The notes: generated by a model not told the origin, from the sequence alone. Positions 25,594-33,931 are shown, numbered from the stretch's first letter. The stretch: 64,000 bases of DNA from Lysinibacillus fusiformis (GCF_007362955.1 NZ_CP041696.1:4650001-4714000), one strand, 5' to 3'. Made by a program: numbers and translations.

Positions 25594-26289
25594 ATGTCGA
25601 AGGTGAAAAAAATCTTTTTGCCAGTATTGATGATCTTTACTATTTTTTGTTTAGGCTTTTCTCCAGCACAGGTTGTTTCTGTGCAAGCTGAGGATGCTCC
25701 GAGTATTGTTGTAGTTTCTGGCAAACTTGCTAAGGAACTGGTTAATGCAACGCTCCGTGCAGTCAAGGAGGGTGAAGTTGAGAATGTAGCTCCTGTGTCT
25801 GCTTTTGATTTGGAAGGGTCGAGTGTGTACACTGTTGGTGGTGGAGTTACAGTTGTTACAGTTCCTTTGCATGGAGATTATAGCCTTCCTAGTAATTTAA
25901 CGGTATTCTTTGATGAGGATAATACTGTATTACAGACAAATGAATTGTTGGTTACCAAGAATGAGGTAGGAAACTTCCGAGTTGAGACATATTTGGATGG
26001 GTCACTTAGTAATTCCGTGGATACTGAGCTTTCATATATCACAGATGAAGAGATGCTTGCAGAGGAGCCAGTTATTCAAGAGATGGGTGTAGGAGCAGTG
26101 GCAAGTTGTCTTGGAGCAGTACTTGGTATTGGTGCTACGGCGGCTTATATTATTGCAGTTGCATGTGGCGGTTCGTGTGCAACACCGACACCAGTAACTG
26201 CTGCGATATGTGCTGCATGTATTGGTGCATATGCAGTTATTGGGGCTGGTGGTATTGCCGGAGCGGTAGCTTGTTTCAATTACCTGTGA
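25594..26289 (+). CDS. Secreted bacteriocin-like precursor with six-cysteine hydrophobic C-terminus
   Basis: The product is 231 residues with ATAGGAGG before the ATG. Residues 1-32 form a Sec signal peptide ending VSVQA with likely cleavage after Ala32. Residues 33-160 form a beta-rich acidic pro-region. The last 67 residues, from about 165, are strongly hydrophobic, Gly/Ala-rich and carry all six cysteines of the mature part: C172, C191, C195, C206, C209 and C227, including CGGSC and CAAC. A Cys-rich hydrophobic C-terminal peptide released from a long secreted precursor is the plan of halocin C8, whose inhibitory N-terminal part gives immunity. A two-helix membrane protein gene follows nine bases later. 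Antimicrobial function is inferred, and no match has been tested. Confidence 0.65.
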   Translation: MSKVKKIFLPVLMIFTIFCLGFSPAQVVSVQAEDAPSIVVVSGKLAKELVNATLRAVKEGEVENVAPVSAFDLEGSSVYTVGGGVTVVTVPLHGDYSLPSNLTVFFDEDNTVLQTNELLVTKNEVGNFRVETYLDGSLSNSVDTELSYITDEEMLAEEPVIQEMGVGAVASCLGAVLGIGATAAYIIAVACGGSCATPTPVTAAICAACIGAYAVIGAGGIAGAVACFNYL

Positions 26290-26298
26290 GGTGAATAG

Positions 26299-26496
26299 AT
26301 GCATAAGATTTTGGCAATGTCGATTTTGGGAATGGGTTTAACTGGTGCCGTTTTAATCATCTCGGTCGCTTTGTTGTTCAAATCTCCAATAGGAAATGTG
26401 TTGCAGATGGTTACTGCTGCTTCAGCAACAGCTTTCGTTATATTCGCAGTCTCTGCTTTAGTATTTCGTCGGAGATTAGATGCAAAAAGAGAGTAA
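26299..26496 (+). CDS. Two-helix membrane protein, candidate immunity protein
   Basis: The product is 65 residues with GAGGTGA upstream, nine bases after the bacteriocin-like precursor and before a shared terminator, so the two form one operon. Two membrane helices cover about residues 4-27 and 34-56, and the tail RRRLDAKRE is positive, which places the C-terminus inside. Small membrane proteins in this position are often bacteriocin immunity proteins. No family is recognised. Confidence 0.7.
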   Translation: MHKILAMSILGMGLTGAVLIISVALLFKSPIGNVLQMVTAASATAFVIFAVSALVFRRRLDAKRE

Positions 26497-26560
26497 TATA
26501 TTTATTTGAATTAATAAAGTCGTGGTTTTAAAATGGCTGAAAAAAAACCATTTCTAAATT

Positions 26561-26607
26561 AAAAAGCCTGTGAAATTTTACGGTTAGTAAAAATTCACAG
26601 GCTTTAA
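26561..26607 (+). terminator. Terminator of the bacteriocin-like operon
   Basis: AAAAGCCTGTGAAATTTTAC pairs with GTAAAAATTCACAGGCTTT, with one small bulge, as a long hairpin around a short loop. Confidence 0.88.
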
Positions 26608-26787
26608 ATTATATGATGAGATTGATTAAAAAAATATCCTTCATTCCTTATCTAATATCAACTTCAAAAACCAGCTTTGCTGTTCAACAATTGCGACTGA
26701 TTGTAGTATAAGGTACTGCATAATGTTTACGTATTCTTTAGAATTTCCCCTTAAACCAATCAGTAAGGGCTTTATTATAGAAATCTT

Positions 26788-26936
26788 TTATTCACCTACC
26801 ATACCGTCGTTATCACGATCTTGCATATATTTGTACACCAGTGTTCACGAGTTATTGGCATACTAAAACCAGTTGCTTTTGCTTCTGCGATTGTCACGAT
26901 ACCATTTCCATTTGTATCAACACTAGAAAGGTCACC
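26788..26936 (-). pseudogene. Excalibur calcium-binding domain remnant
   Basis: The minus strand reads GDLSSVDTNGNGIVTIAEAK then ATGFSMPITREHW, and after a one-base shift YKYMQDRDNDGMVGE and a stop. DxNGNGxVTxxEA, then HWLYKYMxDxDxDGMVGE, is the Excalibur domain, found at the C-terminus of secreted nucleases and surface proteins. Stops lie in frame immediately upstream and there is an internal frameshift, so this is a decayed fragment. Confidence 0.75.
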
Positions 26937-27069
26937 TATTCACTAAACTGTCTGGATTTTCAAATTAGTTAACATTAGAAAAAGCCATACTTCTTTTTCT
27001 AAATTAGAGTAGTATAAAAAATTGATAAAAACAAACAATGAATAATAAAAATAAAATCGAGGTGTATTT

Positions 27070-27372
27070 ATGGAACACTTTCCAACTATACATACAAATT
27101 TTTGGGATGCCGTAATCGCTATCCCTGTTATTATGATTCTTACTCAACTTTTAAAGAAATTCTTTCATATCAAACCAATTTGGGTTCCTTCAATAGCATT
27201 AATAATTGGATTGCTTATGTCAATTTTTATTAGTCATCGACATAATCTACTCGCAGGCATATTTATGGGTTGGTTTTATGGATACTCAGCTATTGGAAGT
27301 TACGCATCCTTAAAAACTACGCTCATTGCTTACAGACAAAAAAACAAAAAATCAATATCACCACCTAAATAA
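27070..27372 (+). CDS. Small membrane protein, holin-like
   Basis: The product is 100 residues with GAGGTG five bases before the ATG. Three hydrophobic segments (FWDAVIAIPVIMILTQLL; WVPSIALIIGLLMSIFI; LLAGIFMGWFYGYSAIG) are followed by a basic tail ending RQKNKKSISPPK. Three helices and a charged tail recall phage holins, but no lysis enzyme is adjacent. Function is unknown. Confidence 0.65.
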   Translation: MEHFPTIHTNFWDAVIAIPVIMILTQLLKKFFHIKPIWVPSIALIIGLLMSIFISHRHNLLAGIFMGWFYGYSAIGSYASLKTTLIAYRQKNKKSISPPK

Positions 27373-27552
27373 GAGTCTTTTGGTCACTTGCCCCTCCATC
27401 TTAGATTAAAAACGAATTCTAAGTGGTAATTCTAAAGCTAAAAGGCTCACCTATCCTTCATCATAATCTCAGTGCCGATATCCTAACATTGTTCCATGTG
27501 AAATCTCTCTTCCCTACAAATTGTTATGATGAGCGGAAAGAAGAAATGAAAA

Positions 27553-27593
27553 AAAGTGCAGTCTCAAATGTAATTGAGGATCTGCTCTTTTGT
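27553..27593 (+). terminator. Probable terminator
   Basis: AGTGCAG-CTCAA pairs with TTGAG-CTGCT with small interruptions and is followed by CTTTT. It lies 180 bases after the small membrane protein gene. The intervening sequence contains no gene that I can support. Confidence 0.5.
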
Positions 27594-27629
27594 GATATTA
27601 TCAGCACTACTTAAATGATAATATTTTTA

Positions 27630-28247
27630 TCATTCAGCTCTAAAGGTTTTACCTAACTGGTTACCAAGACCGAAATAATGACGGAAATTATAGATAAGCG
27701 GGCTCCATTTATTGGGATCAATATAATTTTCGCCAGTCAGAATATCCTTATGCGCATGTACATGTATAACTTGTACTTCAACAATTGCAAAATCAGTGGA
27801 ATAATCAGGCATTCGAATATGTTTTACTATGGCCTCAATTTGAATGGGGCACTCCATAATCCGTGTAGGTTTTACTGTTTTAGATTCAGCTGGAGTTAAT
27901 TTACTAATAGCGTATTTTTCTTTTTCAAATGTAAATCCATTCTTTTTCTTATATTCTGGAACGGGATTTTTCCCTGTATAAGGAGCTAATTTTTCAACAT
28001 TTTCCCATAAAGAAGGACTTGGAACATTAATTACACATTCAGGATGTCGTTCTAAATTTTCAATCGCTTTCCCCCCAAGGCCAATTCCTAAAATAATATA
28101 ATCTCCTAATGCCCATGATGATGAAAGGGGGCTAATATTTACGGATCCATCCTCATTTAACGAATTTAACAAAATCACGGGTGTTCCATAGTAGAGAATT
28201 TTGGGCTTAATAATTTCTGTGTTAGGAACCTGCGTCATTTTTTCCAT
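27630..28247 (-). CDS. Flavin reductase-family (FMN-binding split barrel) protein
   Basis: The product is 205 residues from the ATG after AGGAGA. The FMN-binding split barrel is seen in YYGTPVILLNSLNEDGSVNI, then SPLSSSWALGDYIILGIGLGGKAIENLERHPECVINVPS, typical of the flavin reductase-like family. The C-terminal half continues with IVEVQVIHVH. Such proteins reduce flavin with NAD(P)H for a monooxygenase or act alone on aromatic substrates. No oxygenase partner is adjacent. Confidence 0.85.
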   Translation of the reverse strand: MEKMTQVPNTEIIKPKILYYGTPVILLNSLNEDGSVNISPLSSSWALGDYIILGIGLGGKAIENLERHPECVINVPSPSLWENVEKLAPYTGKNPVPEYKKKNGFTFEKEKYAISKLTPAESKTVKPTRIMECPIQIEAIVKHIRMPDYSTDFAIVEVQVIHVHAHKDILTGENYIDPNKWSPLIYNFRHYFGLGNQLGKTFRAE

Positions 28248-28440
28248 GTTTACATCTCTCCTATTTTCTATCTTCTTCAATATTTATAATAGGATATAAA
28301 CATTTAAATTATCATCGAAATATGGATTTCATAAGAACTATAAACAATCGTCAATGGAAATTTGTGCGTACAATTTGTTTTAGAGGGAGACAGGTCGCCT
28401 CCCTCTCCGTCCAAAATTTTAAATGTAGTAAATAACTTTA

Positions 28441-28599
28441 TCACTTACGAACGCTGCCATGTCTTGTATTAAGACTTCTACCGCCATCATTCTCCCAACG
28501 ATCAATGTCCCAAGCATCATCGCCCCAGCCATCAGGGATTTCTCCACCAAGAACAAAAGTGTCCGATCTTTTGACTGAAATACTCATAATTTCATCCAT
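28441..28599 (-). CDS. Possible 52-residue acidic protein
   Basis: An ATG frame reads MDEIMSISVKRSDTFVLGGE, then IPDGWGDDAWDIDRWENDGG, and ends GSVRK. It is acidic and unusually rich in Trp, Asp and Gly. Upstream purines (AAAAGGATG) are 14 bases from this ATG; an internal ATG giving 48 residues has GGATG five bases away. I do not recognise it. Biased composition suggests coding rather than chance. Confidence 0.45.
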   Translation of the reverse strand: MDEIMSISVKRSDTFVLGGEIPDGWGDDAWDIDRWENDGGRSLNTRHGSVRK

Positions 28600-28788
28600 G
28601 ACATTTTACATCATCCTTTTAAAAAATATTTCATATCTATCTTATGTAAAGATGTATGTTTTCGTTCTTAGCCTAAAAAGGATGTTGTGTTAACTGATTT
28701 ATGGGTTTTTGGAGAGATGTTTAACAAGCACTTGCTATTGCAGGTGTTTTTTTATTATTAAAGACTGTTCTTCCAAAAATACAAATAA

Positions 28789-28817
28789 AAAAGATGATAC
28801 CTGTTAAGACATCATCC
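28789..28817 (-). terminator. Terminator of the VOC gene
   Basis: On the minus strand GATGATGTC and GGTATCATC pair and are followed by T6. Confidence 0.75.
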
Positions 28818-28838
28818 TTAGCAAATAAAACCAGTATT

Positions 28839-29255
28839 TTATCCTTGATTCATTGCGCTTTCATCCATATACGCCACTTCCCATAAATGACCGTCTACGT
28901 CCTCGAAACCCCATACATACATAAATCCGTGATCTTGAGGGTCACTCGAAGATTTACCGCCAGATGACAGTGCCTTATTAACCAAGTCATTCACTTGATC
29001 TCGACTTTCAGCTGATAAACAGAAAATCGCTTGTGCCGAAGTAGTAGTATCCACAACTTCCTTCTTACTAAACGCTTTGAAACGTTCTTCAAGCATTAAC
29101 AAAGCAAAGATATTGTCACTGATAATCATACTTGCTGTGTCCTCAGTGGTGAATTGTAAGTTGAACGCAAACCCGAGCTCTTTGAAAAAGTTAGTGGACT
29201 TTCTCAGGTCCTTCACCGGTAAATTGATAAAGATATTTTGGGATTGAAATGCCAT
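28839..29255 (-). CDS. VOC-family (glyoxalase/bleomycin resistance fold) protein
   Basis: The product is 138 residues with AGAGGTGA before the ATG. It starts IFINLPVKDLRKSTNFFKELGF, the first beta-alpha-beta unit of the VOC fold, and ends MYVWGFEDVDGHLWEVAYMD, the last strand with the usual Glu metal ligand. It is a single-subunit VOC protein that would act as a dimer. The substrate is unknown. Confidence 0.87.
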   Translation of the reverse strand: MAFQSQNIFINLPVKDLRKSTNFFKELGFAFNLQFTTEDTASMIISDNIFALLMLEERFKAFSKKEVVDTTTSAQAIFCLSAESRDQVNDLVNKALSSGGKSSSDPQDHGFMYVWGFEDVDGHLWEVAYMDESAMNQG

Positions 29256-29656
29256 TTTTTATCACCTCTAGTTAACATTATCACAGGCAAAAAAGCCCTG
29301 TCAAAATTGTGTAAGAGCATTTTCATATATTTCAGAAACACCACACTACGATTCAATAATTAGCTTTAGCAAATCACTAAAAGCATGCGACAATAATTGT
29401 TTTGAAATAATGGTCCAATTCAATGCTAGTTGTTTCTTTCTTATGGCAAACTTGCTCTAATTCTATTGCGGCAATAGTCCGCCAATGAAGCTGTATCTTT
29501 AACAGCTAGCAATTGACAGAATCACTACTTACATATAAAAGTTAGTTTGTCCAATTGGATATTATGGTTGGCAGATGAAAGTTTCATTTTTATATTAGGT
29601 ATTATCATTGAGAAACTCAGCAAATAGAAGTAAAATTTATGTAAGGGTTATTTCAT

Positions 29657-29682
29657 TGAAACTTTATGTCGAATTTTTCGTA
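29657..29682 (+). promoter_or_regulatory. ECF sigma (SigW/SigM-type) promoter of xpaC-yaaN
   Basis: TGAAAC (29657-29662) and CGTA (29679-29682) are separated by exactly 16 bases and followed by TAAG. TGAAAC-N16-CGTA is the canonical SigW-type promoter of Bacillus. It ends 40 bases before the xpaC start. The B. subtilis homologues are also in cell-envelope stress regulons. The rest of the upstream gap (29256-29650) shows no gene. Confidence 0.85.
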
Positions 29683-29722
29683 TAAGTAGTTAGACATATT
29701 GAAAAGCAAGGAGGAAGAAACT

Positions 29723-30373
29723 ATGCTCAGTGTCGGACAGTTTTTATCTAGACATACCGCTAGCTTAATTTTATCGTTATCAACTGTTTCTATCGCAGCA
29801 ATTGCGGCAAATCCAGGAATCTTCCTTGGTGGTTTATTGTTCGCTGGAACTTACGCAACGAGTACTACGTTGCTGAAAAATAGCCAAAAAAAGAAAGTCA
29901 TGCAATTAGCAGGGATTTCAAAGGAAGAATACAAACATATTGATTCACAAATTTCAACAGCAAATAAGCATATTCAATCATTAAGTCAAAATTATTTACG
30001 CGTCCGTTCTGTTGCTGCCTTTAAACAATTACTTGAAATGACACGAATTTCAAAAAATATTGTCAAAATGGTCAAGACAGACCCTCGTAAGTTTTATAAT
30101 GTTGAACAATTTTTTTATGCGCACCTTCCTTCAGCAGTAGAATTAACTGATAAATATACAATGCTTTCAAAACAACCTGTAAAGGATAAAGAAATCCAAA
30201 TCACCTTGTCGAAAACACGAGAAACATTAACGGATTTGAATGATACCATTCAAATTGACTTAAAAGATGCGCTTTCAAATGATATCGATCATCTTCAAAT
30301 GGAAATTGAATTCGCTAATCGTTCTACTAGTAGACGGAAAGAACAGCTAGAATGGCGGGGCGATGATAAGTGA
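29723..30373 (+). CDS. xpaC: XpaC-like 5-bromo-4-chloroindolyl phosphate hydrolysis family protein
   Basis: The product is 216 residues from ATG seven bases after GGAGG; the longer frame from TTG at 29699 overlaps the ribosome binding site. The first 60 residues contain two membrane helices (ASLILSLSTVSIAAIAANPG; FLGGLLFAGTYATSTTLL) and the rest is a helical cytoplasmic domain (SKEEYKHIDSQISTANKHIQSL). This is the XpaC/Halogen_Hydrol family, paired with TelA proteins. It overlaps the downstream gene by GTGA. Biochemical role is not established. Confidence 0.88.
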   Translation: MLSVGQFLSRHTASLILSLSTVSIAAIAANPGIFLGGLLFAGTYATSTTLLKNSQKKKVMQLAGISKEEYKHIDSQISTANKHIQSLSQNYLRVRSVAAFKQLLEMTRISKNIVKMVKTDPRKFYNVEQFFYAHLPSAVELTDKYTMLSKQPVKDKEIQITLSKTRETLTDLNDTIQIDLKDALSNDIDHLQMEIEFANRSTSRRKEQLEWRGDDK

Positions 30374-31425
30374 CAGCAAATAGAGAGCGTATTTTTCATT
30401 TAGATTCCTTACAAGGCGTTTCACCACTAGTGCATAGCTATTTAGAAGCAACAACTGAGGAGGCGATGGCGACATATGAAACGCTATCGCCTCTTGCGCA
30501 AAGTCGTGCGCTCCTGGCTGCTAGTCAAATTGACCTTGCTAATTTCGAATCTGTTTTATCATTAGGGCAAGGTTCCCAGCGTTCCCTCTCTCAATTTGCA
30601 GATCGCATGCTTACACAGGTTAAACAAAAGGACGTCACAAAGATCGGCCAAATGCTTGATTCCTTAATGCAAACGTTAGACCGTGTCGATCCAGCTGCCT
30701 TAGAACCTAAGAAACCGTCCTTCTTCAAAAAAATGTTTAGTAAAACAGGTCCTACAGTTAAACAAACGTTGACTGAGTTTGAACGCATTAGTATTCAAGT
30801 GGAGCGTATTGGCGTACAGCTGGAGCGTGCTCAGCTCCAACTCTTTGATGATGTAGAAATGCTCGAACAATTATATGCGCATAATAAAGGATTTTTTGAG
30901 GAGTTGGCTACTGCCATTGCAGCAGGGCAAATGAAGAAGCAGCAAGTTATCGAAAAAGAATTGCCAGCAAAAGTAACAAGTGCCCAAACGAATAAACAAC
31001 CACTTGTTATCCAACAGCTCAATGATTTTGCCGAACAAATTGAACGTCTCGATCAACGAATTTATGATTTACAGGTTTCTCAGCAGGTAGCCCTTCAAAC
31101 AGCACCACAAATACGTATGATTCAGAAAGCAAATCAAACACTGGCAGAAAAAATTGAATTTTCAATTGTCACACTTATCCCACTCTGGAAAAATCAATTA
31201 GCAATGATGTTATCGATGAATATGGATAATCATTATGCACAACTAGAGGAAAGACTGGCACGTACAAATGATCGCATTACTAGCGCTAGCTTTGAACAAC
31301 AGGTAACGAGGTTTAAAGAAACACAACGCGAGCTTCGATCCGCTATTCAAGATGTCTTTGTACTACATACAGCGACAGAAAAAGAAAAGCAACAGCTCCA
31401 GGATGTAACTGAACTGAAAAGATAG
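30370..31425 (+). CDS. yaaN: Toxic anion resistance (TelA/YaaN) family protein
   Basis: The product is 351 residues from a GTG that overlaps the xpaC stop. It is an all-helical coiled-coil-rich protein with the family's TKIGQMLDSLMQTLDRVDPA, KKPSFFKKMFSK, and IEFSIVTLIPLWKNQLAMML segments. TelA proteins are linked to tellurite and envelope-active compound resistance; B. subtilis YaaN is paired with XpaC in the same way. The ECF promoter upstream suggests induction by envelope stress. A perfect terminator follows. Confidence 0.9.
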   Translation: MTANRERIFHLDSLQGVSPLVHSYLEATTEEAMATYETLSPLAQSRALLAASQIDLANFESVLSLGQGSQRSLSQFADRMLTQVKQKDVTKIGQMLDSLMQTLDRVDPAALEPKKPSFFKKMFSKTGPTVKQTLTEFERISIQVERIGVQLERAQLQLFDDVEMLEQLYAHNKGFFEELATAIAAGQMKKQQVIEKELPAKVTSAQTNKQPLVIQQLNDFAEQIERLDQRIYDLQVSQQVALQTAPQIRMIQKANQTLAEKIEFSIVTLIPLWKNQLAMMLSMNMDNHYAQLEERLARTNDRITSASFEQQVTRFKETQRELRSAIQDVFVLHTATEKEKQQLQDVTELKR

Positions 31426-31470
31426 TAGCACAACGTAATCATGATACATGCATTTATACCTTAAATAGAA

Positions 31471-31513
31471 AGAAGGGGTGTCTCAACATTAAATTTGAGA
31501 CACCCCTTCTTAT
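31471..31513. terminator. Bidirectional terminator between convergent genes
   Basis: AAGAAGGGGTGTCTCAA pairs perfectly with TTGAGACACCCCTTCTT around a short loop. It serves yaaN and the DUF6501 gene. Confidence 0.95.
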
Positions 31514-31517
31514 TTAC

Positions 31518-31715
31518 TCATCCAAAATAATCTTTATAGTAGCCGCCAATATTCCCAGTATTGTCGATAATGAATAAGAATTCTTCTGTTTCATTTTTCA
31601 CTTCATAGTCTTTCCCTACTGTTAATACGTTTGAAACTAAGTATTTTGATGCATTAGTATGTTTGCAAGTGACTGTGCGTAGTGTTGGTGCATCTTTCCA
31701 TTTTAAATGTAACAT
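31518..31715 (-). CDS. DUF6501 family protein
   Basis: The product is 65 residues from the ATG close after AGAGGTAAAGAG. It reads MLHLKWKDAPTLRTVTCKHT, then NASKYLVSNVLTVGKDYEVKNETEEFLFIIDNTG, the short beta-rich pattern conserved in DUF6501 of Bacillales. It is cytoplasmic. Function is unknown. Confidence 0.82.
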   Translation of the reverse strand: MLHLKWKDAPTLRTVTCKHTNASKYLVSNVLTVGKDYEVKNETEEFLFIIDNTGNIGGYYKDYFG

Positions 31716-31774
31716 AATCTCTTTACCTCTCTTTACTAGCACTTGGCTAACGTCAAATTTTTATCCTGTACGAA

Positions 31775-31917
31775 TGAGTGTTCAGTACTCACTTAACACG
31801 AAGTATAAGTGAAACTTCGAACTGGGAAATCAAAACACCCCTTCATACACGATTGGTTCTGGCCAACAAGATGTTGGTCACGTAGGTGTTACCACCGGAT
31901 GTGGCGTTCTTAACCTA
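31775..31917. other. Structured, relatively GC-rich intergenic element of unknown identity
   Basis: In this gap (31743-32070) there are four consecutive inverted repeats: TGAGT/ACTCA (31775/31787), CGAAGT/ACTTCG (31799/31814), GGCCAAC/GTTGGTC (31861/31873), and a nested pair TAGGT/ACCTA enclosing CCAC/GTGG (31883-31917). Local GC is higher than the flanks. It lies about 60 bases upstream of the DUF6501 start on the minus strand and 180 bases upstream of the 31-residue peptide on the plus strand. It does not match a riboswitch consensus that I know. A leader RNA or small RNA is possible. Confidence 0.4.
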
Positions 31918-32096
31918 AGTTCCTAAATATAATCCCTGGAGAAATGAATAATACCCCATCGATTATGTTTCACTCTATTTTATACGATTTTAGCACTTTT
32001 GTGGAGAAAAAAACCATAGAAGTTTGTATTTTGTCTGCAAAGACTGTTTGCATGTCCATTTAAACCTGATACAATTCTTACAAGAGGTGTTTGTTA

Positions 32097-32192
32097 ATGA
32101 GCTTTGGTGGCGTACCGCAATGGTTTTTTATCATTGCTATTGCATTTGTTATTTGCTTTGTTTTGTATTCAGAATGGAATTCTAGAAAATAA
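32097..32192 (+). CDS. 31-residue single-helix membrane peptide
   Basis: ATG follows AGAGGTG by eight bases, and the frame encodes MSFGGVPQWFFIIAIAFVIC then FVLYSEWNSRK and a stop. One membrane helix spans about residues 9-25. A promoter-like TTGCAT, 16 bases, TACAAT precedes it, and a terminator begins right after the stop. A complete promoter-to-terminator unit makes this a convincing small gene. Function is unknown. Confidence 0.75.
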   Translation: MSFGGVPQWFFIIAIAFVICFVLYSEWNSRK

Positions 32193-32220
32193 GTGAGCCT
32201 GTAAAACGGCTCACTTTTTC
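32193..32220 (+). terminator. Terminator of the 31-residue peptide gene
   Basis: GTGAGCC pairs perfectly with GGCTCAC and is followed by TTTTTC. Confidence 0.88.
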
Positions 32221-32293
32221 ATGTTACCCGTCTTGCTAAATCGGCACCGAAGTATTGGTTATCCCTGTTGAACATCTGATGATAATTTTCACT

Positions 32294-33025
32294 TTATTTT
32301 AAAGTTCGTTTTAAGAACTCTTTTGTTCGTTCGTGTTCCGGATTCACTAATACTTTTGAAGGTGCTCCTTCTTCAACAATAACACCTTTATCCATGAATA
32401 CGACACGATCTGCAACTTCCTTCGCAAATTCCATTTCATGTGTCACGATAAGCATTGTATTGCCCGCATCGGCTAATTGACGCATTACTTTCAATACTTC
32501 GCCTACCATTTCTGGATCGAGTGCTGAAGTCGGTTCGTCAAAGAGCATTACTTCGGGATTCATAGATAGTGCACGTGCAATTGCGACACGTTGCTTTTGA
32601 CCACCCGATAGCTGACGAGGCTTCGCATTAACATATTGTGCCATACCAACAATTTCAAGGTATTTTAAAGCCGTTTTTTCAGCTTCCTCTTTTGAACGTT
32701 TTAACACCTTTATTTGACCAACTGTGCAGTTTTTAAGGACATTATGATTATTGAATAAATTAAACTGCTGGAACACCATTCCTAAATGTGTACGATATTC
32801 TTGAATATTATGCTTCTCATCTAAAATATTTTCACCCTTGAAGATAATTTCGCCACCACTTGGTGTTTCCAGTAAATTAATACAGCGAAGTAATGTTGAT
32901 TTACCTGATCCTGAAGAACCGATTAAACAAACTACCTCTCCCTTTTCTACCTGAAAATTCACATCTTTTAACACTTGGTTACGTCCAAATGATTTACTTA
33001 AATGTTCAATTTGAATGACTGCCAT
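32294..33025 (-). CDS. Amino acid ABC transporter ATP-binding protein (probable lysine importer)
   Basis: The product is 243 residues. Walker A is GSSGSGKST (35-43), the Q-loop FQQFN, the signature LSGGQKQR, Walker B VMLFDEP followed by [12 protein letters not shown], and the H-loop THE. It is of the polar amino acid (GlnQ/HisP) type. It follows the permease gene by 12 bases and is the last gene of a riboswitch-controlled operon. Confidence 0.93.
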   Translation of the reverse strand: MAVIQIEHLSKSFGRNQVLKDVNFQVEKGEVVCLIGSSGSGKSTLLRCINLLETPSGGEIIFKGENILDEKHNIQEYRTHLGMVFQQFNLFNNHNVLKNCTVGQIKVLKRSKEEAEKTALKYLEIVGMAQYVNAKPRQLSGGQKQRVAIARALSMNPEVMLFDEPTSALDPEMVGEVLKVMRQLADAGNTMLIVTHEMEFAKEVADRVVFMDKGVIVEEGAPSKVLVNPEHERTKEFLKRTLK

Positions 33026-33037
33026 TTGTGCGTCCCC

Positions 33038-33763
33038 CTATAATGTCTCTTTCTGTTCTTTTTGATAAGCATCTGGGCCATCAAGTCTTTTTTCTACATA
33101 TAGTAAAATACGCGATGCTGTAAATGTCATGATAAAGTACAGCACACATGCGACGAAGAACGATTCAAAATATCGGAAATTATTACCGGCAACAGATTTT
33201 GTTTGAAAGAATAATTCCGTTACACCAATAACATTTAATACCGCTGTATCTTTAATATTCATAATTAATTGATTACCTGTAGCAGGCAAAATGTTACGAG
33301 CTACTTGTGGTAATACGACATGCATCATAATTTGGAAATGATTCATACCAATTGCAGATGCTGCCTCGTACTGTCCTCTGTCAACAGACACAATCCCACC
33401 ACGCACGATTTCAGCCATGTATGCACCCGTGTTGAGCGAAACTACTAAAATACCAGCTGTAATAAAGTGCATATCGATGCCAAAAGCAATATCTAATCCG
33501 AAATATACCACCATTGCTTGTACAATCATTGGTGTACCACGGAAAAACTCAACGTAGCATGTCAGTATAAAGTTTAAAAGCTTTAAAATGTAATGCTTTA
33601 CGTCCTTTTTACGTGTCGGAATGGTATGCATAATTCCGATGAAAAATCCGATGAATGCACCAATAATTGTACTAATTGTTGAAATAAGTAACGTATAATA
33701 AGCGCCCCGTAAAAACATTTGCCAGTTATTTTCTATTATAGAAATAATCCATTCAAAACTCAT
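33038..33763 (-). CDS. Amino acid ABC transporter permease (probable lysine importer)
   Basis: The product is 241 residues from the ATG after AGGAGGAG; a longer frame to 33799 is unsupported. The HisMQ-type permease fold has about five membrane helices. The cytoplasmic EAA loop reads EAASAIGMNHFQIMMHVVLPQ, which contacts the ATPase. VEFFRGTPMIVQ is conserved in this subfamily. It would form a homodimeric channel. Confidence 0.92.
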   Translation of the reverse strand: MSFEWIISIIENNWQMFLRGAYYTLLISTISTIIGAFIGFFIGIMHTIPTRKKDVKHYILKLLNFILTCYVEFFRGTPMIVQAMVVYFGLDIAFGIDMHFITAGILVVSLNTGAYMAEIVRGGIVSVDRGQYEAASAIGMNHFQIMMHVVLPQVARNILPATGNQLIMNIKDTAVLNVIGVTELFFQTKSVAGNNFRYFESFFVACVLYFIMTFTASRILLYVEKRLDGPDAYQKEQKETL

Positions 33764-33931
33764 GATGCTCCTCCTAACAACTTCTTGTTGCTTGTTCATA
33801 TCAATTATGCCTCGGCCTTAATTGAGTCTTAAATTTGAATTGAGCATGCTTCTTTCAAATTATGTGACAATTACCCAAGACATTACTACTTATTCAATGT
33901 GGATTCACTGAATCGAAGTAAAAATAGATTG

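Noticed and set aside
27423..27614. 63-codon plus-strand frame
   Set aside because: There is no ribosome binding site, its end lies in a terminator-like hairpin, and the composition looks non-coding.
31883..31917. Possible T-box antiterminator in the structured element
   Set aside because: AGGTGTTACCACC only loosely resembles the T-box sequence, and no specifier loop or following terminator is present.
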